Shown here: one piece after another, positions 37,703-45,713 of the stretch
Position numbering within the stretch: the first letter of the stretch is position 1
Layout: each line of letters begins with the position of its first letter
Origin: CAVVFX01 sp963747535
Lineage (GTDB): Bacteria; Acidobacteriota; Terriglobia; Bryobacterales; Bryobacteraceae
Assembly: GCA_963747535.1 (NCBI GenBank)
Contig: CAVVFX010000025.1
Location: 1-64,000 of the forward strand
Direction: 5' to 3'
Length of the DNA: 64,000 bases
Translations under genes and position numbers: made by a program
The notes under the pieces: generated by a model
Told to the model about the DNA's origin: nothing
Database searches by the model: none
Seen by the model: only the letters and a program-made list of their open reading frames with translations

Positions 37703-38899
37703 GTGTAGTGTCCAGCAAATAGATGGACATAAAAACAGAGATCTCCCGTATACTGAATCATGCCTCGCGTGACGCCTCCTCTCGCCCTCTCTGAGGATCA
37801 GGAGAGACAGATCCAGCAGTGGCTGGCAGCGATGGGCACGCCTCAACAGATAGCACTTCGATGTCGCATTGTCCTGGCTGCGGGGCGCGGCGAATCGGAG
37901 TCCTCGATCGCGTCAAGGCTGGATGTGAATCGCAAGACGGTGCGGTTGTGGAGAGAGCGGTTCATACAGGACGGGTTAGATGGTCTGTGGGAGATTGCGC
38001 CCGGGCGCGGCCGTAAGGCTACCTACGATGCGGAACGCGTCAAGGCAGTGATTGATGCGACCTTACAGTCGAAGCCGAAGGGTCATACTCACTGGAGTTG
38101 CCGGCTGATGGCAGCGAGTCAGGGAGTCAGCAAATCGACCGTCAGCAATCTCTGGAGAAGCCACAACCTCAAGCCGCATCAGACGAAGACATTCAAGCTG
38201 TCACGCGATCCGAAGTTCCTGGAGAAGTTGACCGACGTCGTGGGCCTCTATCTGAATCCGCCCGATAAAGCCATCGTTCTTTGTGTCGACGAAAAGAGCC
38301 AGATACAGGCTCTGAACCGCACTCAGCCGGGCCTGCCGCTGAAAAAGGGCCGCTGCGGGACCATGACCCACGATTACAAAAGAAACGGAACGACGACCCT
38401 GTTCGCCGCGCTGGATCTGCTGGAGGGAAAGGTCATCGGCGATTTTCACAAACGGCACAGGCACCAGGAGTTCCTGAAGTTCATGCGTCGCATTGACCGG
38501 GAATTTTCAGGCGAGAAAACCCTACACGTCGTAATGGACAACTACGGCACTCACGTCACGCCGAGGTCAAAGCGTGGCTCGCGAAGCATCCTCGATTTGT
38601 AATCCACTATGTCCCTACCAGTTGCAGTTGGCTGAACCTAATTGAGCGCTGGTTCGCGGAACTGACCAACAAGCGCATCCGGCGAGATTCCTTCTTCAGC
38701 GTCGAGGAACTCATCGCCGCGATCAACGAATTCCTCGCCGCCTGGAACGAAAATCCGAAGCCATTCGTCTGGACCGCCACGGTGGATTCCATCGTCGCCA
38801 AACTTGCCCGCTGTCGTCAGACTCTGGAGCAGATCCAGCCCGGCTGCACCGCTCCCAAAAGCCGAAAACGTTTGTCCAGCTAATTCGTGGACACTACAC
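37703..38899 (+). mobile_element. IS630-family insertion sequence nested in ISL3
   Basis: Terminal inverted repeats begin GTGTAGTGTCCA at 37703 and end TGGACACTACAC at 38899, with a second matching block TGGACA/TGTCCA about 15 bp further in. A TA dinucleotide lies on each side (37701-37702 and 38900-38901), the hallmark of IS630/Tc1-type target choice. The insertion interrupts the ISL3 transposase cleanly. Confidence 0.92.
37760..38883 (+). pseudogene. IS630 transposase, frameshifted
   Basis: The first frame (37760-38602) carries the paired helix-turn-helix (ASRLDVNRKTVRLWRERF), then the DDE motifs ALCVDEKSQ-type (LCVDEKSQIQALNRTQ, about 175) and VVMDNYGTH (about 258). One base is missing near 38562, so it ends early. 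The remaining frame reads AEVKAWLAKHPRFVIHYVPT then WLNLIERWFAELT, with the final E, to a stop at 38883. The site is not a typical slippery sequence, so a decay mutation is likelier than programmed frameshifting. Confidence 0.88.
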
Positions 38900-39222
38900 T
38901 AGCGCAACAATTCCGACAGGTGTTTCAGGACCGTGACTCGGATGCGTTGAAATCCTGGATGAAAAGAAGCGTAGCATCACACATCCCCGAACTGAAGCGG
39001 TTCGCCGCCGGAATCGAACGCGACTATGAAGCTGTCTCCGCGGCAGTGGAGCAGCATTGGAGCAATGGACAAGTAGAGGGGCAGGTCCACCGCCTCAAGC
39101 TCCTAAAACGCCAAATGTACGGCCGCGGTGGCTTTTTACTGTTGCGCCGGAGAGTATTACCCTTCACGACCACTGAATCCCAGCGGTCTCCGTGACCCCA
39201 CCGCCAACAGTGCGGAAGACCG

Positions 39223-39525
39223 TTTCAGTGTCCGGCAATGCCCGGTTTTCAGACGTCCATCGAGGCGAGTATCCCGTTTTACGGACATGTGACGGACCGG
39301 CGTTGCGAAACCGACTTTTCTGTACTAATCTCCCGGAAGCCTTTTGCGGTGGTGGGTCACTTCGTCCGAATTAGTATTCCACTTCGGCCGAAAATCGGGG
39401 CAGGTCAGAAGCAACAGATTAAAAGAAAATAAATCCCTGCGCGCGCGATCCGAATCGCAGTGCCGAAGGTTTGCGACGGCTTGTCAGAAATGGCGATGCC
39501 AACGGTCTTCAACGAGGAGAAAATG
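39223..39525. other. Gene-free spacer upstream of cargo sulfatase
   Basis: No gene or notable repeat was recognised between the ISL3 right end and the sulfatase. It presumably holds the promoter of the cargo genes, but no confident -35/-10 pair or copy of the 44-58 kb palindrome is seen. Confidence 0.35.
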
Positions 39526-41916
39526 ATGAGTGACCAAACCACGAACAAGTTAGAGGCCCAAAACAGCACGCGCGACGCCGCGGCTTCGTTGGATCGGACT
39601 GTGCTGCCCGTGCCAGAGCCTACGTATCCGGCAATCACGGAGCTTGATGCGCACAATGCACAAGCTCCGCCGCGGTTCCAGGTGAAGGCGCCGAAAGGCG
39701 CGCCCAACGTGGTGATCATTCTTCTCGACAACTTCGGCTTCGGCGACGGTTCGACGTTCGGAGGACCGATCCAGATGCCGACGCTGGACCGCCTGGCCGA
39801 GACGGGGCTGCGCTACAACAATTTCAAAGTTCCTCCGTTGTGTTCGCCCAGCCGCGTGGCTTGCCTTACCGGCCGCAATAGTCATAGCGCAAACTTCGGC
39901 GTGATCTCGGAAATTGCCACCGCTTTCCCGGGGTACACGGCGATGCGTCCCGCCAGCGTTACGATGGTGCCCCAGATCCTGCGGCTGAACGGTTACAGCA
40001 CCGCCATGTTCGGCAAGTGTCACGAACTGGGGCCCTGGGAAGCCAGCGATGTCGGACCGTTCGACCGCTGGCCGTTGCATAGCGGGTTTGAGCGGTTCTA
40101 CGGTTTCATGGCCGGCGAGGCTGACCTATTTCATCCAGTCATTTACGACAACATGAACAGGGTGGATATGCATCCCGGCCCCGATTACTACGCCAGCACC
40201 GACATCACCGACAAGGCCATCGACTGGGTGCGTTCCCAGAAGTCGCTCGCGCCCGACAAGCCATTTTTCGTTTACTACTCGGCTATCGGCACCCACAGCC
40301 CGTTCCAGGTGCCCGAGAAGTGGCGCGACCGGTACAAAGGCAAGTTTGACCAGGGTTGGGACCAGGTTCGGAAGGAAACGTTGGCCCGCCAGATCAAAAT
40401 GGGGGTCGTGCCCCCGGGCACGGAAGCTGCCCCCAAGCCACCCGGGATTCAGGAATGGGACGAGTTGACGGCCGATGAGAAAAAGGTCTTTGCCAGATAC
40501 ATGGAAATCTACGCCGCCTTTGGCGAGGTGACCGACTACGAAATCGGACGGTTCCTCGACACCATCGAAGATCTAGGCGAAATGGACAACACACTGGTCT
40601 TCTACATCACCGGCGACAACGGCTCGGTTTTCCAGGGCGGCCTCAACGGTGCCTTTAATGTTCTGTCCGTGTTCAACGGGATGCCGGAACCCCTCGACAT
40701 TGCGCTGAAACACTATGACGAGATTGGCGGGCCGAAATCCCAGATTTTGTATAACAATGGCTGGGCCTTCGCCGGCGCCACGCCGTTTGGGTGGGGCCAC
40801 CAGGTGGCCTCCTACGGGGGCATCTGCCAGCCCATTGTGGTCCATTGGCCGAAGGGCATCAAGGAGAACGGCGGCCTGCGTACGCAGTGGTACCACATGA
40901 TTGACATTGTCCCAACTATATTGGAGGCAGTTGGGGTGCCCCAGCCCGGGGTCGTCTACGGCGTCAAGCAGAAACCGATCGAAGGCGTGAGCATGCTCGA
41001 CACTTTTAATAACTCCGAGGCCAAGTCGCACCGTACCACGCAATACTTCGAGATGGCTGGCAACCGGGGCATCTATCAGGATGGCTGGTTCGCCACCACG
41101 GTGCACCGCCCGCCGTGGGAGCCCAAAGCGCGCGCTACCTTTGCCAACGACAAGTGGGAGCTTTACAACGTAGAGCAAGACTTCAGTTGTGCACATGACC
41201 TTGCCGCGAAGTACCCCGACAAACTTGAGAAGCTAAAGGGAGTCTTCCTTGAGGAGGCTGTCAAGTACAACGTGCTTCCGCTTGACGACCGCGCCTGGGA
41301 GCGCTTCAATGCCGCCCTGGCGGGCCGTCCTGATCTGCTGGAAGGCCGCACCGAGATGACAGTCTATGAAGGGATGAAGGGAATCCCCGAGAATGGCTTC
41401 ATCAACGTCAAGAACAGCTCCTTTGTGGTTACGGCCGATATCGAGGTCCCGCAGGCAGGCGCGAAAGGGGTGGTCATCGCCCAGGGCGGGGAGATGGGCG
41501 GCTGGAGCCTCTATGTCACGGACGGCGCACCCCGGTTTGCCTGGAACTTTCTCGGCCGTGAGATTTACAAGATCGTTGGCCCCGCTCGTCTGCCGGCCGG
41601 GAAGGTGACACTCCGCTTCGAGTTTGCTTACGATGGCGGTGGCCTCGGCGCGGGAGGTAGCGGTGTGATCCTGGTTAACGGTGAAGAAGTCGCGGCAGGG
41701 CGGATCGGGCACACTCAGCCGTTCGCGTTTGGCGCGGAGACGACGGACGTGGGCGAAAATCTCTATACGTGCGTCAGCGACGACTACAACGTCGGCGATA
41801 ACAAATTTACCGGCAAGATAAACAAGGTGACCGTCCAGGTCGGCAAATCCAACCTCAGCGACGAGGCGCAGAAGGCTATCGCAGAAATGCGGGTGAAGAG
41901 AGCAATGGCCGGCTGA
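39526..41916 (+). CDS. Arylsulfatase (CSPSR type), transposon cargo
   Basis: This is a 796-residue sulfatase with an N-terminal extension rich in proline. The metal motif reads IILLDNFGFGDGS (about 64-76), with Asn in place of the usual second Asp. The formylglycine site is CSPSRVACLTGRNSHS with Cys106. FYITGDNGSV (about 365) and the C-terminal beta-sandwich (FAYDGGGLGAGG) are present. GAGGAG stands 6 bp before the ATG at 39526 (an ATG at 39523 is also possible). No signal peptide is present. The gene is followed by DUF4239, and both lie between the ISL3 ends. The Asp-to-Asn change may alter metal binding, but the rest is intact. Confidence 0.92.
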   Translation: MSDQTTNKLEAQNSTRDAAASLDRTVLPVPEPTYPAITELDAHNAQAPPRFQVKAPKGAPNVVIILLDNFGFGDGSTFGGPIQMPTLDRLAETGLRYNNFKVPPLCSPSRVACLTGRNSHSANFGVISEIATAFPGYTAMRPASVTMVPQILRLNGYSTAMFGKCHELGPWEASDVGPFDRWPLHSGFERFYGFMAGEADLFHPVIYDNMNRVDMHPGPDYYASTDITDKAIDWVRSQKSLAPDKPFFVYYSAIGTHSPFQVPEKWRDRYKGKFDQGWDQVRKETLARQIKMGVVPPGTEAAPKPPGIQEWDELTADEKKVFARYMEIYAAFGEVTDYEIGRFLDTIEDLGEMDNTLVFYITGDNGSVFQGGLNGAFNVLSVFNGMPEPLDIALKHYDEIGGPKSQILYNNGWAFAGATPFGWGHQVASYGGICQPIVVHWPKGIKENGGLRTQWYHMIDIVPTILEAVGVPQPGVVYGVKQKPIEGVSMLDTFNNSEAKSHRTTQYFEMAGNRGIYQDGWFATTVHRPPWEPKARATFANDKWELYNVEQDFSCAHDLAAKYPDKLEKLKGVFLEEAVKYNVLPLDDRAWERFNAALAGRPDLLEGRTEMTVYEGMKGIPENGFINVKNSSFVVTADIEVPQAGAKGVVIAQGGEMGGWSLYVTDGAPRFAWNFLGREIYKIVGPARLPAGKVTLRFEFAYDGGGLGAGGSGVILVNGEEVAAGRIGHTQPFAFGAETTDVGENLYTCVSDDYNVGDNKFTGKINKVTVQVGKSNLSDEAQKAIAEMRVKRAMAG

Positions 41917-41963
41917 TCGTGCCGTCGAAAACACCCTCATGGTTCCGGAAAGTTCTTGGAGCA

Positions 41964-42716
41964 ATGAACTCTATCAACATCAGTCTCGTTGTGCTCGCGA
42001 TTGTTTTTGGGGGTGCCATGCTTGGAATGGCTCTGAGCCGCCGCCTTCCAGACCACTACCTGACTCCGGATTCCATCGCGCATGTGAAGATCGCGGCGTC
42101 ATTGCTGACGTCGATGTTTGCTCTTCTCCTGAGCCTCCAACTCTCGTCGGGGAAAAGCGCATTTGACCAGCAGGAGAGAGAAGTGTCTGTGATGGCCTCC
42201 AAGCTAACCCTGCTGGATCGCACTCTCTTCCGCTATGGGCCGGCGGCCACCGAGGCTCGAGCGGTGCTGCGTAGCAGCGTCGCAGACATGCTGAATCGGG
42301 GTTGGCCGCAAGAACGCCTCCAGCCTCCCGATCTCGAACCGAGGACCGGGGGCGAAATCATAGTCGACAAAATTCAGGAATTGACACCGGAGAACGAGGC
42401 TCAACGAGCAGAGAAAGCAGAAGCGCTCAGCATAGTGATCGATTTAGGAGAATTGCGTTGGTTAGCTACCTCGAAGGTACGCAGTTCCACCTCCATTCCA
42501 TTGATGATCGTTGAGATTGGCTGGGCTACGATCGCATTCCTCAGTTTTGGCATCTTCGCCCCTCGCAACTTGATGGTTGTGGCAAGCCTTTTCATTTACA
42601 CATGCGCCGTTGCGGCGGGATTCTTTCTGATTGTGGAGATGACCACGCCATTCGATGGCCTGATACGCGCATCCAGCGTTCCGTTGCGCGAGGCTCTTGC
42701 GCGCCTTGGCCTATGA
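41964..42716 (+). CDS. DUF4239 (bestrophin-like) membrane protein
   Basis: This protein of about 250 residues begins MNSINISLVVLAIVFGGAML. Helix 1 (about 5-22) and helix 2 (about 45-65) open the protein, a soluble helical middle (about 70-180) follows, and two closing helices lie at about 190-210 and 215-235. This matches the DUF4239 family, whose function is unknown; a distant likeness to bestrophin channels has been noted. The frame is open from a GTG at 41919, but the ATG at 41964 fits the family's start and has GGAG close by. It follows the sulfatase by 47 bp in the same direction, making a sulfatase-DUF4239 pair. Confidence 0.75.
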   Translation: MNSINISLVVLAIVFGGAMLGMALSRRLPDHYLTPDSIAHVKIAASLLTSMFALLLSLQLSSGKSAFDQQEREVSVMASKLTLLDRTLFRYGPAATEARAVLRSSVADMLNRGWPQERLQPPDLEPRTGGEIIVDKIQELTPENEAQRAEKAEALSIVIDLGELRWLATSKVRSSTSIPLMIVEIGWATIAFLSFGIFAPRNLMVVASLFIYTCAVAAGFFLIVEMTTPFDGLIRASSVPLREALARLGL

Positions 42717-43339
42717 ACTGCAGAGCCGAGCACCCATTGAGCTCCGCTTAAGTTGTCCCCAGGATTCGTAACGGTCCGCACGGTCAGAGCCTATGAGGAG
42801 ATGAAAAATGACCGCGAAAAAGCCCAACATTGTGCCCCCCGGCAACTTCGGTTTCAACGATAATCTGCTTGGGCTTTCCGCGAGTTGGCCGGTTTCGCGC
42901 TGACCTTCAACACTCCGGCCGGTGACTACAACGTCTTCAGCCCCCGGGGGACCGCCTGCACGAGCTGCCAGTTTTACTACCCCGACAACGGGGTACCCTT
43001 TCCGCGGCGGAGGTTCCGGAACCGACAACCACAATGTTGATTGGCTCGTCGCTCAACGCTGTTCCCGTTGGTCGTACGCCGCCGGAACCGCTATCCCAAC
43101 GTGCAATAGCGTGCAATGGGCGGTGGACCGAATAGCAAATATGGGACGCGGTGCGACGAAGAACCTGTAAATCACCGATTCTAAACCACTATGAAGGCCT
43201 CGAATCCCACCCTCACCACCCGTGGCGCCGAATTAGGAACGATAAATGCGCTCACGTCCGCCGATTCACCTTGATGGTTTGTCGGCGCTGCTGCCTTGTG
43301 CCGCTCGTGATTGCAACCGGGGTTTTCGCGCTCATGAGT
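42717..43339. other. Decayed segment with sulfatase-like 5' remnant
   Basis: A good ribosome-binding site (TGAGGAG, 42794-42800) precedes ATG 42808. The next codons (MTAKKPNIV, then GNFGFNDNLLG) look like the first residues of a DNFG-type sulfatase with a few codons missing. The frame stops near 42902. The remaining 430 bp have coding-like scraps (GDYNVFSPRGTACTSC) but no intact gene. Confidence 0.5.
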
Positions 43340-43401
43340 ACACTTTCTATTACCAATCCCAGCGCTCTCCGTGAAGCCACCACCAAAAGTGCGGAAGACC
43401 C
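43340..43401 (+). mobile_element. ISL3 right-end remnant
   Basis: About 60 bp match the last codons of the ISL3 transposase (SQRSP stop, compare 39180-39195) and the terminal repeat (CCACCAAAAGTGCGGAAGACCC, complement of the left repeat). The copy ends exactly at the AGGTCCAG duplication. It is all that is left of the second ISL3 of the composite transposon. Confidence 0.85.
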
Positions 43402-43819
43402 AGGTCCAGAAGATGAAGGACGAATTCGTCCGGGTGTTGCACTTCAATTCCAAGCGGTCCGACGGTGTCAGAAGGAAAGTCCCGCAGGTTCATCGTTACG
43501 ATGACATCTGCACGGCCCCGAATAGCGGCCCCCAGCACTTGCCTGTCATCTGGATCGGGGAGGTGTAAACCTGGAATCAGATCCTCGTAGCCGGTGACTA
43601 GCGCATCGACAGCGTGCTCGTCCATCAACGTGCGGGTACGTTCCAGTTTGTCGCGTGTGAGGTCAGGCCGCTTTTTAAGTAGGTTGGAAATCCACTCCTC
43701 ATGAACGTCCGCCGACCACCTCGCACGAAACAGCCAATGAGCGCCAGGTGCATGAGCAGGTTCCGAAGCTCCGCAGGATAGAGTGCGTTCGCATCGTAGA
43801 AGGCGGTGAACCCGGCCAC
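43402..43819 (-). pseudogene. 5' part of PIN-domain toxin gene, frameshifted and split
   Basis: The start is GTG at 43819: MAGFTAFYDANALYPAELR, with the first PIN aspartate. One base is missing near 43737. The proper frame then resumes as LFRARWSADVHEEWISNLL and continues through LPDPDDRQVLGAAIRGRADV and IVTMNLRDFPSDTV, with the acidic residues of the nuclease site, to FVLHLLDL. At 43402 the gene is cut by the ISL3 end. The rest is at 36068-36220. PIN toxins are RNases; this one is inactivated twice over. It starts 5 bp after the antitoxin stop. Confidence 0.85.
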
Positions 43820-43824
43820 CGTGT

Positions 43825-44274
43825 TTAGATTCCCAAGTCCCGGTCGTAAGCCGCCAGTTCCGCAAGGGCTGCCCGCCGATCAGCATCAGCGTGGCGCTTG
43901 TACGCCCTCAGACCTTCAAATCGAACGCGCCGATGCGTACCTACCCGGCGGAATTCTATTTTTCCCTCGTCGAGAAGCTGGATTAGGGAAGGCCGGGAGA
44001 TATTCAACATGTCCGCCGCTTCTTGCGTGGTGAGTTCGGCGTGTACCGGGATCAGCGTAACGGCATTCCCACGCGCCATCTCCTCAAGGATGTGAATGAG
44101 CATCCGTACCGCAGAGGCCGGAATCTTTATTGTTCCTTTTGCTGGATCGTCGAGCATCCGAAGCCGGAGCGGCTCTGCCGTCTGCACGCGTGAGGCGAGA
44201 ACCCGGCTCGTTTCCTTGGCAAGGATCGCTTCAGCCTCAGAGGGAAGCGCTGGTGCCAGTGTTCCTTGTGCCAT
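43825..44274 (-). CDS. Helix-turn-helix antitoxin paired with PIN toxin
   Basis: This protein is about 149 residues long. The C-terminal half has an excisionase/MerR-like helix-turn-helix (LTTQEAADMLNISRPSLIQLL, about 88-108, shown in part) and the RRVGTHRRVRF wing. The N-terminal part is helical. The ATG at 44274 has a perfect AAAGGAG at 8 bp. In this known arrangement the HTH protein acts as antitoxin and autorepressor for the PIN RNase whose gene follows by 5 bp. The toxin is destroyed, so the antitoxin is an orphan. The frame is also open upstream, into a signal-peptide-like start at 44403. Confidence 0.75.
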   Translation of the reverse strand: MAQGTLAPALPSEAEAILAKETSRVLASRVQTAEPLRLRMLDDPAKGTIKIPASAVRMLIHILEEMARGNAVTLIPVHAELTTQEAADMLNISRPSLIQLLDEGKIEFRRVGTHRRVRFEGLRAYKRHADADRRAALAELAAYDRDLGI

Positions 44275-44403
44275 TTTGCCCACTCCTTTGTTCAGTCCTG
44301 AATCAACACGACCTAATCCGGTGAAGGTACCCTGAGCCGCCAGGGAACTGATCGTCACAGCGACAACGGCTCCAAGCCTGATTAAATTACTTCTCCTCAA
44401 CAT
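44275..44403 (-). pseudogene. Signal-peptide remnant in frame with antitoxin
   Basis: An ATG at 44403 with AGAGGAG upstream opens MLRRSNLIRLGAVVAVTISS then LAAQG, a convincing signal peptide. After about 40 codons it runs in frame, without a stop, into the antitoxin start. It is most simply the 5' end of a lost secreted-protein gene joined by a deletion. Confidence 0.45.
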
Positions 44404-44471
44404 GGTGATCTCCTCTTGAACCTGCCGTTTCATGCTACGGTATCGTTGCCAGTCCATCGGTGCTCTTTTCC

Positions 44472-44612
44472 CTACCCGATACGGGAGTGCTGGTCTGTTG
44501 CCACGGCCGGCCATCCCATAGTCCCGATGAACATAAAAGCAACCATGATCGTCACGGCCAGCCACTCTATTGCCTTGCCGGCGAATTCGATCCAATAACG
44601 TGGTGTTTCCAT
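44472..44612 (-). CDS. Small membrane peptide, possibly truncated DUF1622-like
   Basis: Forty-six codons begin 9 bp after the stop of the response-regulator gene. One transmembrane helix (AIEWLAVTIMVAFMFIGTMG, about 14-33) is predicted. The pattern resembles the first helix of DUF1622 membrane proteins, which are about three times longer, so this is either a truncated gene or an independent small protein. An AAGAAG ribosome-binding site is in place. Confidence 0.4.
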   Translation of the reverse strand: METPRYWIEFAGKAIEWLAVTIMVAFMFIGTMGWPAVATDQHSRIG

Positions 44613-44621
44613 TGCGCTTCT

Positions 44622-44996
44622 TCAGTCGGCCACTTCAACCACTTTGCTGATGGCGTCCAGCAGTTGCGATTCTTTCAGCGGTTTGAACAGATAATCCACG
44701 ACGGCGAGCGCCCGCAGTCGTTCGGCGTTGCCCGGTTGGTCGTGGCCGGTAATGACGACCACTGGCACCGGCAAGTGCATCGCGGCGAGATGTTCGAGCA
44801 CCTGAAAACCGTTCATGCCCGGCATGTGCAGGTCCAGCAAGAGGCAGTCGGGCAGTCGTGACGCGCAGGCGGCGAGCAGTTCCTCCCCGCGCGAGAACGC
44901 TACCACCTCCAGGCCATGAGTCTTGAGCAGACGGCCCAGCGCCTTGCAAAACTGCGGCTCATCATCCAACACGGCGATGAGTGGGATTTGAACCAT
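44622..44996 (-). CDS. Single-domain response regulator
   Basis: This 124-residue receiver domain has no output domain. The acidic pocket is LDDE (residues 10-13), the phosphorylation site is Asp55 in LLLDLHMPG, the threonine lies in VITGHD, and the lysine lies in YLFKPL (about 105). Such regulators work as phosphate relays or by protein contacts. The gene follows, in the same direction, a FixJ-like regulator and its sensor kinase. It has its own copy of the conserved palindrome 35 bp upstream of the ATG, which suggests it is the kinase system's regulated partner. Confidence 0.9.
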   Translation of the reverse strand: MVQIPLIAVLDDEPQFCKALGRLLKTHGLEVVAFSRGEELLAACASRLPDCLLLDLHMPGMNGFQVLEHLAAMHLPVPVVVITGHDQPGNAERLRALAVVDYLFKPLKESQLLDAISKVVEVAD

Positions 44997-45030
44997 TTAC
45001 CTAACCATGACACCGCTGCGGGATGGAAGA

Positions 45031-45050
45031 TATTGAACTTTAGTTCAATA
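45031..45050 (-). promoter_or_regulatory. Conserved palindrome, site a (upstream of response regulator 44996)
   Basis: On the minus strand the site reads TATTGAACTAAAGTTCAATA. Eighteen bases later comes TGTCATGG, then the start codon at 44996. It is the closest site to a start codon except for site d, and matches sites b and c perfectly over the palindrome. Confidence 0.85.
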
Positions 45051-45065
45051 CGCCGCCGCCCGGGT

Positions 45066-45713
45066 TCAATGAGCTGCTTGAGTCGGGTGCAGGGAACGTT
45101 TCCTTAAGCCCAATCGCTCTGCGGCACGCACCAGGTCGGCCAGCGAATCGACTTCCATCTTTTCCATGACCCGCGCGCGGTGCACTTTGATAGTCTGCTC
45201 GCTGGTGCCGAGGTCGCCGGCAACCTGTTTGTTCAACTGGCCAGCGACGACATGTTCCATCACATCGCACTCGCGTGGCGTAAGGCTGGAATAACGCTGC
45301 CGGAGCATGGCCATCTCTGAAATGAGGTCGTGCTGTTCGACGCCGCGTTGCATGGCGGCCCGGACAGCACGCAGGAGGCTGCTATCGTCGACCGGCTTGG
45401 TTAGGAAATCCACCGCACCCCCCTTGATGGCCAGCACGCTCATCGGGATGTCGCCATGCCCGGTGAGAAAAACGATCGGTAGCAATAGCCCCGATTGCGT
45501 GAGGCGTTCCTGGAGGTCCAAACCGCTGATTTCCGGCATTGAGACATCGAGCACCAGACAACTGACGTCATCCGCGCGATACGACTCAAGAAATGTTTTC
45601 GCCGAGGTGAATCCACGCACTGAGAAGCCTTCCGCCTGAAGCAGCCGCGTGAGGGCCTTCAGCATTCCGGGCTCGTCATCCAGCAGGAACACGGTGCCAA
45701 AGGGTCTGTTCAT
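45066..45713 (-). CDS. FixJ/NarL-type two-component response regulator
   Basis: This 215-residue regulator has a receiver domain (residues 1-120; LLDDE, Asp56 in LVLDVSMPE, lysine in FLTKPVDD). The C-terminal LuxR-type helix-turn-helix spans about 140-205 (SLTPRECDVMEHVVAGQLNK, then TIKVHRARVMEKM). The ATG at 45713 overlaps the kinase stop as ATGA and is chosen over longer frames. FixJ relatives bind palindromic DNA as dimers when phosphorylated. It is therefore the natural candidate to bind the TATTGAACT palindromes in this block; this is inference. Confidence 0.9.
   Translation of the reverse strand: MNRPFGTVFLLDDEPGMLKALTRLLQAEGFSVRGFTSAKTFLESYRADDVSCLVLDVSMPEISGLDLQERLTQSGLLLPIVFLTGHGDIPMSVLAIKGGAVDFLTKPVDDSSLLRAVRAAMQRGVEQHDLISEMAMLRQRYSSLTPRECDVMEHVVAGQLNKQVAGDLGTSEQTIKVHRARVMEKMEVDSLADLVRAAERLGLRKRSLHPTQAAH

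Larger units (their letters stand above)
36308..39195 (+). pseudogene. ISL3 transposase, interrupted by IS630
   Basis: The 5' part (36308-37702) has the N-terminal zinc-finger CPRCG...CRTPDCPRC (about 42-87). The DDE core start is VLGVDDWAWRRG (about 160) and ISRDRAGAYAEGA (about 210), with a long helical insertion and a helix-turn-helix (LRAISRKFGLSRTTVRRY). The frame stops inside the IS630 end. The last ~98 codons resume at 38902 and include the E motif (NGQVEGQVHRLK) and the C terminus GRGGFLLLRRR. Removing 37703-38901 restores VEQLAQQFRQVF without a frameshift, so the gene was intact before the insertion. Confidence 0.9.
36221..39222 (+). mobile_element. ISL3-family insertion sequence (with nested IS630)
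   Basis: The left inverted repeat is at 36221-36243 (GGATCTTCCGCACTTTTGGTGG) and the right one at 39201-39222 (complement CGGTCTTCCGCACTGTTGG). They enclose a single transposase gene interrupted by an IS630 element. The right end lacks the AGGTCCAG duplication, which is found instead at 43402; the two ISL3 ends therefore moved as a composite unit. Confidence 0.85.
36213..43409. mobile_element. ISL3-type composite transposon carrying sulfatase and DUF4239
   Basis: The left boundary is an ISL3 end, GGATCTTCCGCACTTTTGG, at 36221. The right boundary is the inverted match at 43380-43401 (complement GGGTCTTCCGCACTTTTGG). Both are flanked directly by the same 8 bp, AGGTCCAG (36213-36220 and 43402-43409), the duplication size known for ISL3. 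The left ISL3 copy is nearly whole, apart from a nested IS630. The right copy is reduced to its last ~60 bp. The cargo is the sulfatase at 39526, the DUF4239 gene at 41964 and relics. The target was a PIN-domain toxin gene. Confidence 0.85.

Noticed and set aside
38540..38610. Programmed frameshift in the IS630 transposase
   Set aside because: No slippery heptamer or stem-loop at the break; a one-base deletion explains it better.
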